Positions 45,803 to 55,900 of a stretch of DNA of 62,855 bases are shown piece after piece. The notes below the pieces were generated by a model. The model saw nothing but the letters and a program-made list of their open reading frames with translations, was not told the DNA's origin and ran no database searches. The stretch lies in assembly GCA_029863305.1 (NCBI GenBank), contig JAOTVR010000011.1:1-62855 (forward strand), in the 5' to 3' direction. The stretch is from Gammaproteobacteria bacterium (GTDB taxonomy: Bacteria; Pseudomonadota; Gammaproteobacteria; Steroidobacterales; Woeseiaceae). Each line of letters starts with the position of its first letter. Positions within the stretch are counted from its first letter, which is position 1. The translations under genes and the position numbers were made by a program.

Positions 45803-46198
45803 CTAGCGGCGCACGAGGACGCTTTTGTCAAAGTGCACGGTAAACGAAATGTTGGAGATGAATGGCGCCGTGTGGTCATACACAGCAGCAACTTCCCAAC
45901 CACCCTCCACCTGGGTGACCGTGATATCGCGATACTCGATCGTGGAGACGCTTTCAACATCGAAGCGACGCAAGATCGAATTTCGCATTGCCGCACGGGT
46001 CGCGTTTTGCCCATCAAATTCCGAGCGCACGCCTTCAATGACGCCAACCACTTTCATGTAGTTGAGATAAACCGGCGTCAGGCGCAGTGCGGCAAACACG
46101 TAAATGCCGACCAGAACGGCGAGAATGATGTATCCCAGCGTCGTGACACCGGCCTGGCGCCGGGCATTGCCGTGTCGTAGTCGTCTCATGCGGTCCAT
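45803..46198 (-). CDS. DUF4845 family membrane protein
   Basis: 131 aa with one TM helix (TTLGYIILAVLVGIYVFAA) and an extracytoplasmic C-terminal domain (LTPVYLNYMKVVGVIEGV, FDVESVSTIEYRDITV). This is the DUF4845 family, regularly found between lepB and rnc. Function unknown. Confidence 0.88.
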   Translation of the reverse strand: MDRMRRLRHGNARRQAGVTTLGYIILAVLVGIYVFAALRLTPVYLNYMKVVGVIEGVRSEFDGQNATRAAMRNSILRRFDVESVSTIEYRDITVTQVEGGWEVAAVYDHTAPFISNISFTVHFDKSVLVRR

Positions 46199-46295
46199 AG
46201 CGAACTCTCTGCAGCCCAGTACGGGCGCCGTCTGGTGCCAAAATCACATCAAATTTAACGTAATTTTAACGGTCAATTCAGTGACTTGCACCACA

Positions 46296-47051
46296 TTATT
46301 GGATCTTGTTGCCGACCCGATCCCAGCGCGGCCAGCTCAGCCCGTCGATGTGCATCCAGATACGCACCGCCTCGCCGACAAGGTGCGTCTCCGGAATCGA
46401 GCCGATAAAGCGGCTATCGCGACTGTTATCACGATTATCGCCCATCACGAAGTACTGCCCCTCCGGCACGCGGTACACACCGTCCCTGACCGCGTATCCT
46501 TCGTTGGCAATCAGGATCTCGTGGCGCCGATCTCCCAGCTTCTCGACGAATCTCGGCTGCGACCGCGTCGCGTCGGGATGTTGTTCGAGGTCCACCGGTT
46601 CTCCATTAATGGTCAGCCGATGGCGCTCATAACTGACTTCATCGCCAGGAAGGCCAACAATACGCTTGATGTAATTGATACTCGGATCGGCGGGCAGACG
46701 AAATACGACGACGTCACCGCGATCCGGCTCGCCCGTCTCGAGGATCTTCGTTTCCGTCACCGGGAGCCGCAATCCGTAGGCGTACTTTTTGACGAAGATA
46801 AAGTCGCCCTGCAAGAGCGTCGGCATCATCGAACCCGACGGAATTCGAAAAGGTTCGAAAATGAAAGAACGAATAACGAGCACAAACAATAGTACGGGAA
46901 AGAAGGAGCGCGAATACTCCACCAGAGTATCTCGAGCAGTCGATGCGCTACCTTCTCGTTCATCTTTCTGCCAAACGAACTTGTCCAGCGCGACAAAAAG
47001 CCCCGTCACGAATGTCAGGGCGGTGAGTATCAATGCCAGATTTATGCTCAA
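46296..47051 (-). CDS. lepB: Signal peptidase I
   Basis: 251 aa from a TTG at 47051 that begins SINLALILTALTFVTGLFVAL, the first TM; longer readings overlap lepA. Catalytic Ser in FRIPSGSMMPTL and Lys in INYIKRIVGLPGD are present, as is GDNRDNSRDSRFIG. It cleaves Sec and Tat signal peptides on the periplasmic side. 10 bp behind lepA. Confidence 0.93.
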   Translation of the reverse strand: MSINLALILTALTFVTGLFVALDKFVWQKDEREGSASTARDTLVEYSRSFFPVLLFVLVIRSFIFEPFRIPSGSMMPTLLQGDFIFVKKYAYGLRLPVTETKILETGEPDRGDVVVFRLPADPSINYIKRIVGLPGDEVSYERHRLTINGEPVDLEQHPDATRSQPRFVEKLGDRRHEILIANEGYAVRDGVYRVPEGQYFVMGDNRDNSRDSRFIGSIPETHLVGEAVRIWMHIDGLSWPRWDRVGNKIQ

Positions 47052-47061
47052 TTCAAAACTC

Positions 47062-48852
47062 TCACTTATCAACTCGCAGGACGGCAAGAAATGCTTCCTG
47101 CGGAATTTCAACGGATCCTACCTGTTTCATGCGGCGCTTGCCGGCCTTTTGTTTCTCCAGCAGCTTGCGCTTGCGAGAAACGTCACCGCCATAGCATTTG
47201 GCCGTGACGTTCTTGCGTAACGCCTTGACAGTACTTCTTGAGACGATTTGACCACCAATCGCCGCCTGAATTGCAACGTCGAACATCTGCCGAGGTATCA
47301 ACTCGCGCATGCGCTCGACGAGTTCGCGGCCACGCGATTGCGAATTTGCGCGATGCACGATAATTGATAATGCGTCGACTCGTTCCTTATTGATGAGTAT
47401 ATCGAGCCGTACCAGATTGGCTGGCTCGAATCGTTCAAAATGATAATCAAATGACGCATATCCACGACTCACCGACTTGAGGCGATCGAAAAAGTCCATC
47501 ACGACTTCTGCCAGCGGCATCTCGTATTCCAATGACACCTGACTGCCAAGATAGCGCAGATGCTTTTGCACTCCGCGCTTCTCGATGCACAGCTTGATCA
47601 CGGCACCAACATGTTTTTCAGGCACAAGAATATTGGCTGTAATTATCGGTTCGCGAAGTTCGTGGATCTCGTTGACCGGTGGCAGCTTCGACGGGTTGTC
47701 GACATAGCTGATTTTACCGTCGTTATCGATAACTTCGAAGATTACGGTCGGCGCAGTCGTAATGAGTTCGAGATTGTATTCGCGCTCCAGGCGCTCCTGC
47801 ACGATCTCCATGTGCAGCATGCCGAGGAAGCCGCAGCGAAATCCAAAACCCAGGGCTACCGATGTCTCGGGTTCGAAATGCAGCGCGGCGTCATTAAGAC
47901 GTAACTTCTGCAGGGCCTCACGGAAGTTCTCATAGTCGTCAGACAAGATCGGAAACAACCCGGCAAATACTCTAGGTTGCACTTGCTTGAATCCCGGCAG
48001 AGGGCCTTTGCAGGGCGCACGCGTAAGAGTCAGCGTGTCGCCAACCGGCGCGCCGTAGATATCCTTGATGCCGGCAATGACATAGCCAACCTGGCCTGTA
48101 GTCAGGGCATCGAGATCCTGCATTTTCGGCGTAAAACAGCCAACACGATCCGCGACGTAAGAGTCGCCTGTCGACATAATGGTGATCCTGCTTCGCTTCG
48201 GCAGGCTGCCGTTGACAACGCGCACGAGCGACACGACACCGACGTAGTTATCGAACCACGAATCGATGATCAACGCCTGCAGCGGGCCGTCTGCATCTCC
48301 TTGTGGAGGAGGAATCTTATTAACGATCGCCTCGAGCAACTGCGGCACGCCTTCACCCGTCTTGGCGCTGACCTCAACCGCATCCGATGCATCAACGCCA
48401 ATAATGTCTTCAATTTCTGATTTGACGCGATCAGGTTCTGCCGCGGGCAGATCGATCTTGTTCAGCACCGGTAACACTTCGAGTCCCTGGTCGATCGCAG
48501 TCGTGCAGTTGGCGACACTCTGTGCCTCAACACCCTGAGCAGCATCGACAACCAGCAGCGCGCCTTCACACGCGGCGAGTGATCGCGATACCTCGTAGGA
48601 AAAGTCGACATGACCCGGCGTATCGATGAAGTTCAACTGATAGGCGTGGCCGTCCCGCGCGGTGTAGCTCAGCGAAACGCTTTGCGCCTTGATCGTGATG
48701 CCGCGCTCACGCTCGAGGTCCATCGAATCGAGCACTTGCTCTGCCATCTCCCGATCGGCGAGTCCTCCACACTGCTGTATAAATCGATCCGCCAGCGTCG
48801 ACTTGCCGTGGTCAATGTGTGCAATGATCGAGAAATTACGAATTCTGTTCAT
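47062..48852 (-). CDS. lepA: Elongation factor 4
   Basis: 596 aa. GTPase motifs [28 protein letters not shown] and NKIDLPAA, then EF-G-like domains II, III and V and the LepA-specific C-terminal domain ([25 protein letters not shown] region). Its ATG overlaps the glutaredoxin-like stop codon by 1 nt (TAATG). It acts on stalled ribosomes. Confidence 0.97.
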   Translation of the reverse strand: MNRIRNFSIIAHIDHGKSTLADRFIQQCGGLADREMAEQVLDSMDLERERGITIKAQSVSLSYTARDGHAYQLNFIDTPGHVDFSYEVSRSLAACEGALLVVDAAQGVEAQSVANCTTAIDQGLEVLPVLNKIDLPAAEPDRVKSEIEDIIGVDASDAVEVSAKTGEGVPQLLEAIVNKIPPPQGDADGPLQALIIDSWFDNYVGVVSLVRVVNGSLPKRSRITIMSTGDSYVADRVGCFTPKMQDLDALTTGQVGYVIAGIKDIYGAPVGDTLTLTRAPCKGPLPGFKQVQPRVFAGLFPILSDDYENFREALQKLRLNDAALHFEPETSVALGFGFRCGFLGMLHMEIVQERLEREYNLELITTAPTVIFEVIDNDGKISYVDNPSKLPPVNEIHELREPIITANILVPEKHVGAVIKLCIEKRGVQKHLRYLGSQVSLEYEMPLAEVVMDFFDRLKSVSRGYASFDYHFERFEPANLVRLDILINKERVDALSIIVHRANSQSRGRELVERMRELIPRQMFDVAIQAAIGGQIVSRSTVKALRKNVTAKCYGGDVSRKRKLLEKQKAGKRRMKQVGSVEIPQEAFLAVLRVDK

Positions 48853-49091
48853 TATGGAATGTTGCTCAATAGTCGTGCCAGCGCATCGCGATCGAGATGA
48901 TACTGGCAGATGAGCTCGCCGTCATACTCAACGACCGGAATCCGGGTATCGTATTCGCGCTTCCACTCCTCCCGACCATCGATATCGTGCACGACCACCT
49001 CGAGCCGGCCTCGCAGGAGAGGCATCATCTCCTCTATCAATACCTCGCAGAGGTGACATCCCTGACGACTGTATACGTCAAGTGATTTCAA
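48852..49091 (-). CDS. Glutaredoxin-like thioredoxin-fold protein
   Basis: 79 aa from a TTG at 49091 that overlaps the rseC stop (TTGA); a much longer frame runs through rseC but is low-quality Arg-rich sequence. The fold signature is [18 protein letters not shown] (CxxC motif), then [17 protein letters not shown] with the cis-Pro. This is the small family often found with rseC and lepA. It probably serves in thiol chemistry near RseC, which is itself Cys-rich. Confidence 0.85.
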   Translation of the reverse strand: MKSLDVYSRQGCHLCEVLIEEMMPLLRGRLEVVVHDIDGREEWKREYDTRIPVVEYDGELICQYHLDRDALARLLSNIP

Positions 49092-49528
49092 TGAACGCGC
49101 TCCACTGTCGGGACAAATCTGCGCAAGCAATGCGCCTGCCCGAGGCGCCAACGGCCAACAGCCAGACCGGCGGCGAGGCCGAGTAAAGCAGTCACGGCCG
49201 CAGCGGCGTCGCCAAACCCGACTGTGTAGGCCAGCGACGCGCCAATCACGGCTCCCAGCATCGGCAGCCCATATACTATTGCCGCAGCCCGCAGCACATT
49301 GTCCGGTGCCAGCGATATCTCGACGATATCGTCCACGGCAATAGCCAGTCCCGGCCGAATGCTGGCCTCGACATGTCGGTCCCCGCTGGCGGGTGCGAAT
49401 ATGCCGGCGCCGCAACCCTTGCCCGCGGCGCAGCGTGGACAAGCCGACGTAATCTCGACAGCGACGACCGCGTGCACACCATCGGCACTGTCAACGAGTG
49501 ACACAACTCTTCCGTGGGGATTGTCCAT
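49088..49528 (-). CDS. rseC: RseC/MucC family membrane protein
   Basis: 146 aa from the ATG at 49528, 7 bp behind rseB. N-terminal Cys cluster (SACPRCAAGKGCGAGIF), then two TM helices (AAAIVYGLPMLGAVIGASLA and AAAVTALLGLAAGLAVG). The family influences sigma-E signalling and SoxR reduction. Fourth gene of the rpoE operon. Confidence 0.88.
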   Translation of the reverse strand: MDNPHGRVVSLVDSADGVHAVVAVEITSACPRCAAGKGCGAGIFAPASGDRHVEASIRPGLAIAVDDIVEISLAPDNVLRAAAIVYGLPMLGAVIGASLAYTVGFGDAAAAVTALLGLAAGLAVGRWRLGQAHCLRRFVPTVERVH

Positions 49529-49535
49529 CGGGGAA

Positions 49536-50510
49536 CTACTTGTATTGCATGGAGGTCGCAATCTGCTCCACAGTCGCTGCCGGCACCTCGCCCACGGCAG
49601 TTACCTGGAACCCGCCGGTCTCGATGCTGTACGAATGGGATGAGCCGACGCGCGAGCGGCGCGCAATATCAATCCGGTCGGCCGGTTCGATGAATACCGA
49701 CACATTAGCGAGGCCGTCGCTGAAGAGAATATGCGTAACCGGTACGTCCCGGCCGGGCAACTCTTCCTCCGTATTCGATACAAGGCGAAATCCGGACGGC
49801 AAATTATCGTTGCTCCATCGACTATCGACGGCCGCGACGATCGAGCGCCGTGGCTGCGTGAACCAGCGGAAATTGTCGGTATTGATCGATGACGCCAGTG
49901 CGCTGGCGTGAATCTCCTCATCGAGAGTGATGTCGGCGAACTTGATCTGCTCGATAGCCTCGCCGTCATCGCCAATGAGCTTTGTCTGCAACGGAAAGCC
50001 TGTCTCTGTGTCGAGCCAGATACGATGTCCGTAGCGATAGCCGTCATGTGGACGAATCGCCAGCAACACGGCCTTGCGCCCCGCTACCCGCTCTTCGCGA
50101 ACGACCGACACATCGTATTCACTGCCGAAGCGCACGTCACTTGACGGCAACGTAGAGAACAGCGTGCTTTGGTCGTCCCACTCTTCGACCAGCACGGATT
50201 GCTTGTCCGGCAGGATGCACTGCACCTCGTTGCCGTGGCGGATGATCTCCAGGCCGTTGCCTTCCTGAATGATGACTTTTTCACGAACCACGCCGTCAGA
50301 GACGGAATGCGCGACCTTGAGCGCCTCGACTCTGCCATCCTGCAAGCGAATGACCGTGCCCTGGTAATTGGTCGACTGCACGGCGCTCGCCATCCTGTTC
50401 AGCCAGTCTTGCGGCGCTGTCTCCTGAGCCATAAGGACCGTGTTGCCCATGATCAGGCCAGCAATCGCGACATGGGCGGTCACGGTCGTATGTCGTCGCA
50501 GGCTCATCAT
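49536..50510 (-). CDS. rseB: Sigma-E regulator RseB/MucB
   Basis: 324 aa with N-terminal signal peptide (AHVAIAGLIMGNTVLMAQ). Two-domain periplasmic protein: LolA-like domain with QSTNYQGTVIRLQDGRVEAL, then the C-terminal domain (DVPVTHILFSDGLANVSVFI). It binds RseA and guards it from DegS until lipopolysaccharide or misfolded porins displace it. Confidence 0.93.
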   Translation of the reverse strand: MMSLRRHTTVTAHVAIAGLIMGNTVLMAQETAPQDWLNRMASAVQSTNYQGTVIRLQDGRVEALKVAHSVSDGVVREKVIIQEGNGLEIIRHGNEVQCILPDKQSVLVEEWDDQSTLFSTLPSSDVRFGSEYDVSVVREERVAGRKAVLLAIRPHDGYRYGHRIWLDTETGFPLQTKLIGDDGEAIEQIKFADITLDEEIHASALASSINTDNFRWFTQPRRSIVAAVDSRWSNDNLPSGFRLVSNTEEELPGRDVPVTHILFSDGLANVSVFIEPADRIDIARRSRVGSSHSYSIETGGFQVTAVGEVPAATVEQIATSMQYK

Positions 50511-50515
50511 CGGAG

Positions 50516-51136
50516 TTACGGCGTCTGCGCGTCCGCCGCGTCGGTCGAGTCCGGCATGTCCCCGCCCTCGTCGAGCGGCTGCGTGGCCGATTCCGTGTCA
50601 ACCAGCACATCCTCTCTGAGCTGCAGGGTAACCAGCCGGGCATTGATGCTATTCACGCCGAAATACGCGGAAGCTGCACTGTGCCGCAGGAAATAATCCC
50701 GCAACTGATCATCATTTTGCCCGGGCACCGTGTAGCCGCCATCAATTGTGGCAGCGACGCTATCGCCCGCCGACAGCGGATCGACATCGGGCACGGTGGA
50801 CAGTTGCTGCAATCCGAGCAGCGCCGCGACAGCGACAGTCGCAGCTATCGCTACGCCCGCTATCGGCCGCAAATACCGTGGTCGGTCCGACTCGACCGCT
50901 TCAAATTCGACCTGCAGAGACTTATCGTCCAGCACAGCCGAAATACGCTCTCGCAGCATCGACATGCCGGCAATCGTGCGTTCGCCACGCATGACGCGCC
51001 CCATTGCCAGATACTCGGCAGCCTGCTGCCTGAGATTCCGATCCTGGCAAAGCCTGCGCAACAGTAACTCAGCTTCATTCTGCGGCAATTCGCCGTCGAC
51101 GAACGCCGAAATTTGCATTTTTATTGCATCGTTCAT
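50516..51136 (-). CDS. rseA: Anti-sigma-E factor RseA/MucA
   Basis: 206 aa from the ATG at 51136. The cytoplasmic N-terminus (IKMQISAFVDGELPQNEAEL) binds the sigma factor. One TM (GVAIAATVAVAALLGL) precedes a periplasmic tail. 14 bp behind rpoE. Release requires sequential proteolysis by DegS and RseP homologues, not in this window. Confidence 0.92.
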   Translation of the reverse strand: MNDAIKMQISAFVDGELPQNEAELLLRRLCQDRNLRQQAAEYLAMGRVMRGERTIAGMSMLRERISAVLDDKSLQVEFEAVESDRPRYLRPIAGVAIAATVAVAALLGLQQLSTVPDVDPLSAGDSVAATIDGGYTVPGQNDDQLRDYFLRHSAASAYFGVNSINARLVTLQLREDVLVDTESATQPLDEGGDMPDSTDAADAQTP

Positions 51137-51150
51137 AGGTCCCCGCCTAT

Positions 51151-51726
51151 CTATCGCACCAACGTCCCGACTTTCTTGCCAATGGCATCGCGGGCCCTGA
51201 AAATTCTCGATCGCACGGTGCCAACGGGACAATCCATTGTCTGCGCAATCTCTTCATAACTCATACCATCCAACTCGCGCAAGATAATCGCTGTTCGGAG
51301 ATCATCCGGCAGTGCTTCAATGGCACGTTCCAGCGTGTCCTGCAATTCCTGACTCAGTGTGACTGCCTCAGGAGTATCTGTCTCTTTGAGCTTGGCGTGC
51401 AGCCCGTACTGTTCCGGGTCCTGCAGATCCAGCTCGATGTCCATCGGCCGGCGGCGCTGTGCCGCCAGGTAGTTCTTTGCGGTATTCACGGCGATCCTGT
51501 ACAGCCAGGTGTAAAACGCACTATCGCCGCGAAACCTCGGCAAAGCCCGGTACGCCTTGATGAAGGCTTCCTGACTGATGTCCAGCGCCTGCTCCGGGTC
51601 ACGTACATATCGCATCACCAGGTTGACAATCTTGTGCTCGTACTTCAGCACCAGCAGGTCAAACGCGCCTTTATCACCTTTCTGGACCCGTTTGACCAGT
51701 TCCTTGTCGGTCGACTCATTCGACAT
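51151..51726 (-). CDS. rpoE: RNA polymerase sigma factor RpoE/AlgU
   Basis: 191 aa from the ATG at 51726. Sigma region 2 (YRALPRFRGDSAFYTWLYRI) and region 4 (ELDGMSYEEIAQTMDCPVGTVRSRIFRAR) are complete, as in ECF sigma factors of the RpoE group. It directs the envelope-stress regulon. Followed by rseA, rseB, rseC in the classical order. A matching sigma-E promoter lies just upstream. Confidence 0.97.
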   Translation of the reverse strand: MSNESTDKELVKRVQKGDKGAFDLLVLKYEHKIVNLVMRYVRDPEQALDISQEAFIKAYRALPRFRGDSAFYTWLYRIAVNTAKNYLAAQRRRPMDIELDLQDPEQYGLHAKLKETDTPEAVTLSQELQDTLERAIEALPDDLRTAIILRELDGMSYEEIAQTMDCPVGTVRSRIFRARDAIGKKVGTLVR

Positions 51727-51772
51727 ACGGTGGCGTCCCGCCGTTTTCGAGACGCAATCGCTCGACACCGGG

Positions 51773-51799
51773 ATAGACCGGCCGGGCTCTTGAAAGTTC
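51773..51799 (-). promoter_or_regulatory. Candidate sigma-E promoter of rpoE
   Basis: On the minus strand GAACTT (51794-51799) and TCTAT (51773-51777) are 16 bp apart, close to the sigma-E consensus GAACTT-N16-TCTGA/TCAAA. It lies about 47 bp upstream of the rpoE ATG and would give autoregulation, as known for rpoE in E. coli and Pseudomonas. Confidence 0.6.
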
Positions 51800-51864
51800 T
51801 CCTGAAACGATCGTATTCATGGGCATTATGTGACGCAGTTCGCGGCCGGGGCATGGTAGCAGTT

Positions 51865-52305
51865 TCAACGCTCCGCTCCCAAGTGTCGCCAGATCACCTG
51901 CAAACGGCGCCAGTTCTCGTTTTGCGCCCCGTTGCACCGAATCAGCTCGGCCAATCGCTGGCCGTCCTCGGTCTCGAATCTGAGCCACGCGATGCGGCGC
52001 AGCACAATGCTGCCGGCAACGAGCCTGGCCGGCGTCCGAAATTGCCCCCCGGTCATGATGCTGGCCGCACCGTCATGCGCGATCCGGAGGCGCTCACAAC
52101 GCTTATTCCCTCTGGCAATAAGCAACACCGCCCGGCCGTGCTGCAGCAGCCAGACGACCCCCGCGAGCAAGCGCCACGCTGGCTGGATTGGCAAAATCAG
52201 GATCATCGCAGTACCGAGCATGGTCGCGACCACGCCGGTCGTGATGACGACGCGGCGCAGCAACGGATCAGGTGCAAGTTCGGTCGAGTATGTGCGCGAC
52301 GACAC
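51865..52305 (-). CDS. YgfX/CptA-family membrane protein
   Basis: 146 aa, GTG start. Two adjacent TM helices (LLRRVVITTGVVATMLG and PAWRLLAGVVWLLQHGR) precede a soluble domain ending EDGQRLAELIRCNGAQNEN. Overlaps the sdhE gene by 38 nt, the pairing that is typical for YgfX-SdhE. In E. coli YgfX is reported as a toxin acting on cell shape, but this is disputed. Confidence 0.8.
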   Translation of the reverse strand: MSSRTYSTELAPDPLLRRVVITTGVVATMLGTAMILILPIQPAWRLLAGVVWLLQHGRAVLLIARGNKRCERLRIAHDGAASIMTGGQFRTPARLVAGSIVLRRIAWLRFETEDGQRLAELIRCNGAQNENWRRLQVIWRHLGAER

Positions 52306-52504
52306 GGGCTAGTTCGGCGGTCGGTTGCTGCTGTTGTAACAAATAGCCCAACAGTTCGGGGTCCGACAGCTGCAAAAGTGAGCAGAACGCCTGCTTATCC
52401 TGTTCGGGCGCGGCCTCGTAGCGATGCTCGAGATAGCCCAGCAACAGTTCGTCAAGTTCGCGCATGCCACGCCTGCACTGCCACTTGAGTCGGGACTTCT
52501 GCAT
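52268..52504 (-). CDS. sdhE: FAD assembly factor SdhE
   Basis: 78 aa. The RRGMRELDELLLGYLEH block is the SdhE signature and lies near the N-terminus. SdhE (SDHAF2 in mitochondria) promotes covalent flavin attachment to SdhA. It lies 38 bp behind sdhB and overlaps the ygfX-like gene. Confidence 0.94.
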   Translation of the reverse strand: MQKSRLKWQCRRGMRELDELLLGYLEHRYEAAPEQDKQAFCSLLQLSDPELLGYLLQQQQPTAELARVVAHILDRTCT

Positions 52505-52542
52505 CTACCGTCTGTGCGACGTGCACTGCCAGGTCGGCTGGC

Positions 52543-53325
52543 TCAATAGCGCCTCTCGGCCAGCATCTTCTTGGTCTCCGCAATCGCCTGCGCCGGGTTC
52601 AGATCCTTCGGGCAGGTCTGCGTGCAATTCATGATCGTGTGGCATCGATACAGGCGGAACGGGTCTTCAAGCTCGTCCAGCCGCTCACCCGTTGCCTCGT
52701 CGCGACTGTCGACCAACCATCGATAGGCTGCCAGCAGCGCGGCCGGCCCGAGATAGCGGTCGCTGTTCCACCAGTAGCTCGGGCAGCTCGTCGAGCAACA
52801 TGCGCAGAGGATGCATGCAGCCGGCTCGTTAATCAGTTCCTGGTCGTCGTTGCTCTGCAAACGTTCACGGTCGGGCGGCGGTGGCGTACGCGTCTGCAGC
52901 CACGGCTTGATCGACGCGTACTGCGCATAAAAATTCGTGAGATCGGGAACGAGATCTTTTACGACCGGCATATGCGGCAGCGGATAGATCCTGACGTCCC
53001 CCTTGATACTGTCGATCGAGCGTGTGCAGGCCAGCGTGTTGCCGCCATCGATATTCATTGCGCACGAGCCGCAAATACCTTCGCGGCATGAACGGCGAAA
53101 CGTCAGGGTTGGGTCAACCTCGTTCTTGATCTTGATCAGTGCGTCCAGGACCATGGGGCCACAGCCGTCGACGTCAATGCTGTAGGTATCGACGCGCGGA
53201 TTCTCGCCACTGTCGGGATCGTAGCGATATACCGCGAAGCGCCGCACATTAGATGCACCGTTGGCCGCGTCGATGTGCCGGCCTTTCCTGATTCTGGAAT
53301 TCGGTGGAAGTCTGAATTCAGCCAA
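52543..53325 (-). CDS. sdhB: Succinate dehydrogenase iron-sulfur subunit
   Basis: 260 aa. The 2Fe-2S ligands lie in [16 protein letters not shown] and NTLAC, and the 4Fe-4S and 3Fe-4S ligands in [15 protein letters not shown] and [17 protein letters not shown]. It links the flavin of SdhA with the quinone site. 11 bp behind sdhA. Confidence 0.97.
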   Translation of the reverse strand: MAEFRLPPNSRIRKGRHIDAANGASNVRRFAVYRYDPDSGENPRVDTYSIDVDGCGPMVLDALIKIKNEVDPTLTFRRSCREGICGSCAMNIDGGNTLACTRSIDSIKGDVRIYPLPHMPVVKDLVPDLTNFYAQYASIKPWLQTRTPPPPDRERLQSNDDQELINEPAACILCACCSTSCPSYWWNSDRYLGPAALLAAYRWLVDSRDEATGERLDELEDPFRLYRCHTIMNCTQTCPKDLNPAQAIAETKKMLAERRY

Positions 53326-53336
53326 GTTTGCTGCTC

Positions 53337-55121
53337 CTAATAGACTCGAGCCTTCGGCGGGACCGGATCGACTTCGTCCGTCAGCGTATTCTCGTGAACG
53401 GGCCTGTAGGCGAATTCGACGTGACCGAGCTCGTCGACCCAGGCCAGCGTGTGTTTCATCCAGTTCACATCATCGCGATCCGCATAATCTTCGCGGGCGT
53501 GTGCGCCGCGACTCTCGAGACGATTTGTAGCTGAGCGAATCGTCGCAGTCGCATTGAGCATCAGATTCTCCAGCTCCATCGTTTCGACCAGATCCGTATT
53601 CCAGATCATTGAACGATCCGAAACTCTGACGTCACTCAATGTGTCGAAGGTCTTGCTCAGCAGATCAGCACCCTCCTGCAGGGTCTCACCGGTGCGGAAT
53701 ACTGCCGCATGGCTCTGCATGATCTTCTGCATTTCCAGGCGAATCTCTGCCGTTGGCCGGCTGCCGTCGGCATTGCGCAGCTTGTCGATTCTGGCAACGC
53801 TGTTCTGCCCTGCATCGGCAGCAAAGGCCCTGTGGCGCGCACCGGGCGTCATCGTATCGGCACAGAAATGCGCCGCTGCCCGGCCGAAGACGACGAGATC
53901 CAGTAACGAGTTGGAACCGAGCCTGTTGGCGCCATGCACCGAGACACAGGCGGCTTCACCAACGGCCATCAGGCCCGGAACGACCACTTCGGCATCGCCG
54001 TCTTTGCTCGTAAGGACCTCACCATTGAAATTCGCCGGCACGCCGCCCATGTTGTAGTGCACGGTCGGCAAAACCGGAATCGGTTCTTTGGTGACATCGA
54101 CGCCCGCGAAAATCCTCGCGGATTCGGCGATGCCCGGCAGGCGCACTTCGATAACTTCCGGACCCAGGTGCTCGAGATGCAGATGGATGTGGTCCTTTTC
54201 ACCACCGACACCGCGACCTTCGCGGATTTCTATGATCATCGAGCGGCTGACGACGTCGCGTGACGCCAGGTCCTTCGCATTCGGCGCATAGCGCTCCATG
54301 AACCGTTCACCATCCGAATTCGTCAGATACCCGCCCTCGCCACGCACGCCTTCGGTGATCAGGCAACCCGCGCCGTAAATGCCGGTAGGATGAAACTGCA
54401 CGAATTCCATGTCCTGCACCGGCAAGCCCGCGCGCAGCACCATGGCACTGCCATCGCCTGTACAGGTGTGTGCGGATGTACACGAAAAGTACGCGCGGCC
54501 GTAACCACCCGTCGCGAGGATGACCTGATGCGAGCGGAAGCGGTGCAGGCGGCCTGTTGCCAGGTCGATGGCGACAACACCGCGGCAGGCACCATCTTCC
54601 ATGATCAGGTCAACAGCAAAATACTCGATATAAAACTCGGCGTCGTGTTTCAGAGACTGCTGATACAAGGTATGCAGCATCGCATGACCGGTGCGATCGG
54701 CTGCTGCGCAGGTACGTTGCGCCGTGCCCTCGCCATATCGCGTCGTCATGCCACCGAACGGCCGTTGGTAGATCTTGCCCTCTTCGGTGCGCGAAAACGG
54801 TACGCCGTAGTGCTCGAGCTCGATGACCGCATCGGGCGCCTCTTTGCACATGTACTCGATCGCGTCCTGATCACCGAGCCAGTCCGAGCCCTTGATGGTG
54901 TCGTACATGTGCCAGCGCCAGTCGTCTTCGCCCATATTACCGAGCGCAGCACTGATGCCACCCTGAGCCGCGACTGTGTGGCTGCGCGTCGGGAACACCT
55001 TGCTGATACAGGCAGTGTTGAATCCGGACTGCGCCAGCCCAAACGTTGCGCGCAGACCGGCACCGCCCGCGCCGATCACAACGACGTCGTAGCTGTGATC
55101 AATGAATGCGTAATCACTCAT
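53337..55121 (-). CDS. sdhA: Succinate dehydrogenase flavoprotein subunit
   Basis: 594 aa. FAD-binding [17 protein letters not shown], the flavinylation His in [15 protein letters not shown], and active-site region [17 protein letters not shown] are present. ATG overlaps the sdhD stop by 4 nt. It oxidises succinate to fumarate. Confidence 0.97.
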   Translation of the reverse strand: MSDYAFIDHSYDVVVIGAGGAGLRATFGLAQSGFNTACISKVFPTRSHTVAAQGGISAALGNMGEDDWRWHMYDTIKGSDWLGDQDAIEYMCKEAPDAVIELEHYGVPFSRTEEGKIYQRPFGGMTTRYGEGTAQRTCAAADRTGHAMLHTLYQQSLKHDAEFYIEYFAVDLIMEDGACRGVVAIDLATGRLHRFRSHQVILATGGYGRAYFSCTSAHTCTGDGSAMVLRAGLPVQDMEFVQFHPTGIYGAGCLITEGVRGEGGYLTNSDGERFMERYAPNAKDLASRDVVSRSMIIEIREGRGVGGEKDHIHLHLEHLGPEVIEVRLPGIAESARIFAGVDVTKEPIPVLPTVHYNMGGVPANFNGEVLTSKDGDAEVVVPGLMAVGEAACVSVHGANRLGSNSLLDLVVFGRAAAHFCADTMTPGARHRAFAADAGQNSVARIDKLRNADGSRPTAEIRLEMQKIMQSHAAVFRTGETLQEGADLLSKTFDTLSDVRVSDRSMIWNTDLVETMELENLMLNATATIRSATNRLESRGAHAREDYADRDDVNWMKHTLAWVDELGHVEFAYRPVHENTLTDEVDPVPPKARVY

Positions 55122-55498
55122 GCGCCCAATCCAACCCTGAGAATGGCGTAAATCGATACGACTGCCACGATAATATGGGCGAAATGAGACAGAATGAGGG
55201 AAACGACTTTCGGACCTGCCGCATGCACATAGTCCTCAATAACCACCTGTACGCCCAGATACGAATGATAGGCTGCCGCCAGGCATAGCAGGGTCAACAA
55301 CACGCTGTTGAGCGGATTGCCGACGAACTCGACAACCTTGCCATAGTCGAGGATCGATACCGCGCTGATGCGCACCACAAACCATAGTCCGAGAAAGGTC
55401 AAAGCCACCGCGGATACGCGCTGCGCCCACCAATGGCCGGTTCCGTCTTTGGCCGAGCCGAGCCCAAGGACGCGACCGAGCGGTGCTCTGAGGCTCAT
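55118..55498 (-). CDS. sdhD: Succinate dehydrogenase membrane anchor SdhD
   Basis: 126 aa from the ATG at 55498, overlapping the sdhC stop by 4 nt. Three TM helices; the heme/quinone region is [19 protein letters not shown] with the conserved His and Tyr-Asp-like residues. Confidence 0.93.
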   Translation of the reverse strand: MSLRAPLGRVLGLGSAKDGTGHWWAQRVSAVALTFLGLWFVVRISAVSILDYGKVVEFVGNPLNSVLLTLLCLAAAYHSYLGVQVVIEDYVHAAGPKVVSLILSHFAHIIVAVVSIYAILRVGLGA

Positions 55499-55872
55499 AG
55501 CAGCACCGCCCAGAATGCAGCGGTTACGGCAAGGGCTGCGATCAGCACGAACCACGCTGACGCATTTGCCTGCCGTTTCTCAAACCCGCGCCCTGAGTCC
55601 CACACCAGGTGCCGAATACCGTTCGCGAGGTGGTAGAAAAACGCGAAGCTCCAGCCGATAAGAAGTAGCCGTCCGAACAGGGTCGACATCATTGCCGCAA
55701 ACCGATCGTAGTCTGCAGGACCCGCGGCGACGCAGGCGAGCCACGCCGTGAGAAGCAGGAGCCCCACCGCCATGACAATACCCGTGCCCCGATGCAGGAT
55801 TGACAATGTCATCGTGATCGGCCAGCGATAGATCGATAAGTGAGGTGATAAAGGTCTTCGAGTATTTGTCAT
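55495..55872 (-). CDS. sdhC: Succinate dehydrogenase cytochrome b556 subunit SdhC
   Basis: 125 aa. RPLSPHLSIYRWPITMTLSI near the N-terminus and FFYHLANGIRHLVWD around the heme His are typical. Three TM helices. 28 bp behind the DUF1674 gene, overlapping sdhD by 4 nt. Confidence 0.95.
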   Translation of the reverse strand: MTNTRRPLSPHLSIYRWPITMTLSILHRGTGIVMAVGLLLLTAWLACVAAGPADYDRFAAMMSTLFGRLLLIGWSFAFFYHLANGIRHLVWDSGRGFEKRQANASAWFVLIAALAVTAAFWAVLL

Positions 55873-55900
55873 AAATTTTTGATTTTTATTATTTAATTCT

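Noticed and set aside
48852..49442. 196-codon version of the glutaredoxin-like protein
   Set aside because: The N-terminal 117 codons are an alternative frame of rseC; the true protein starts at the TTG at 49091.
51397..52488. 363-codon plus-strand open frame
   Set aside because: It lies antisense to rpoE, ygfX-like and sdhE; its translation has no domain and is rich in Arg, Pro, and His as expected from the opposite strand of GC-rich genes.
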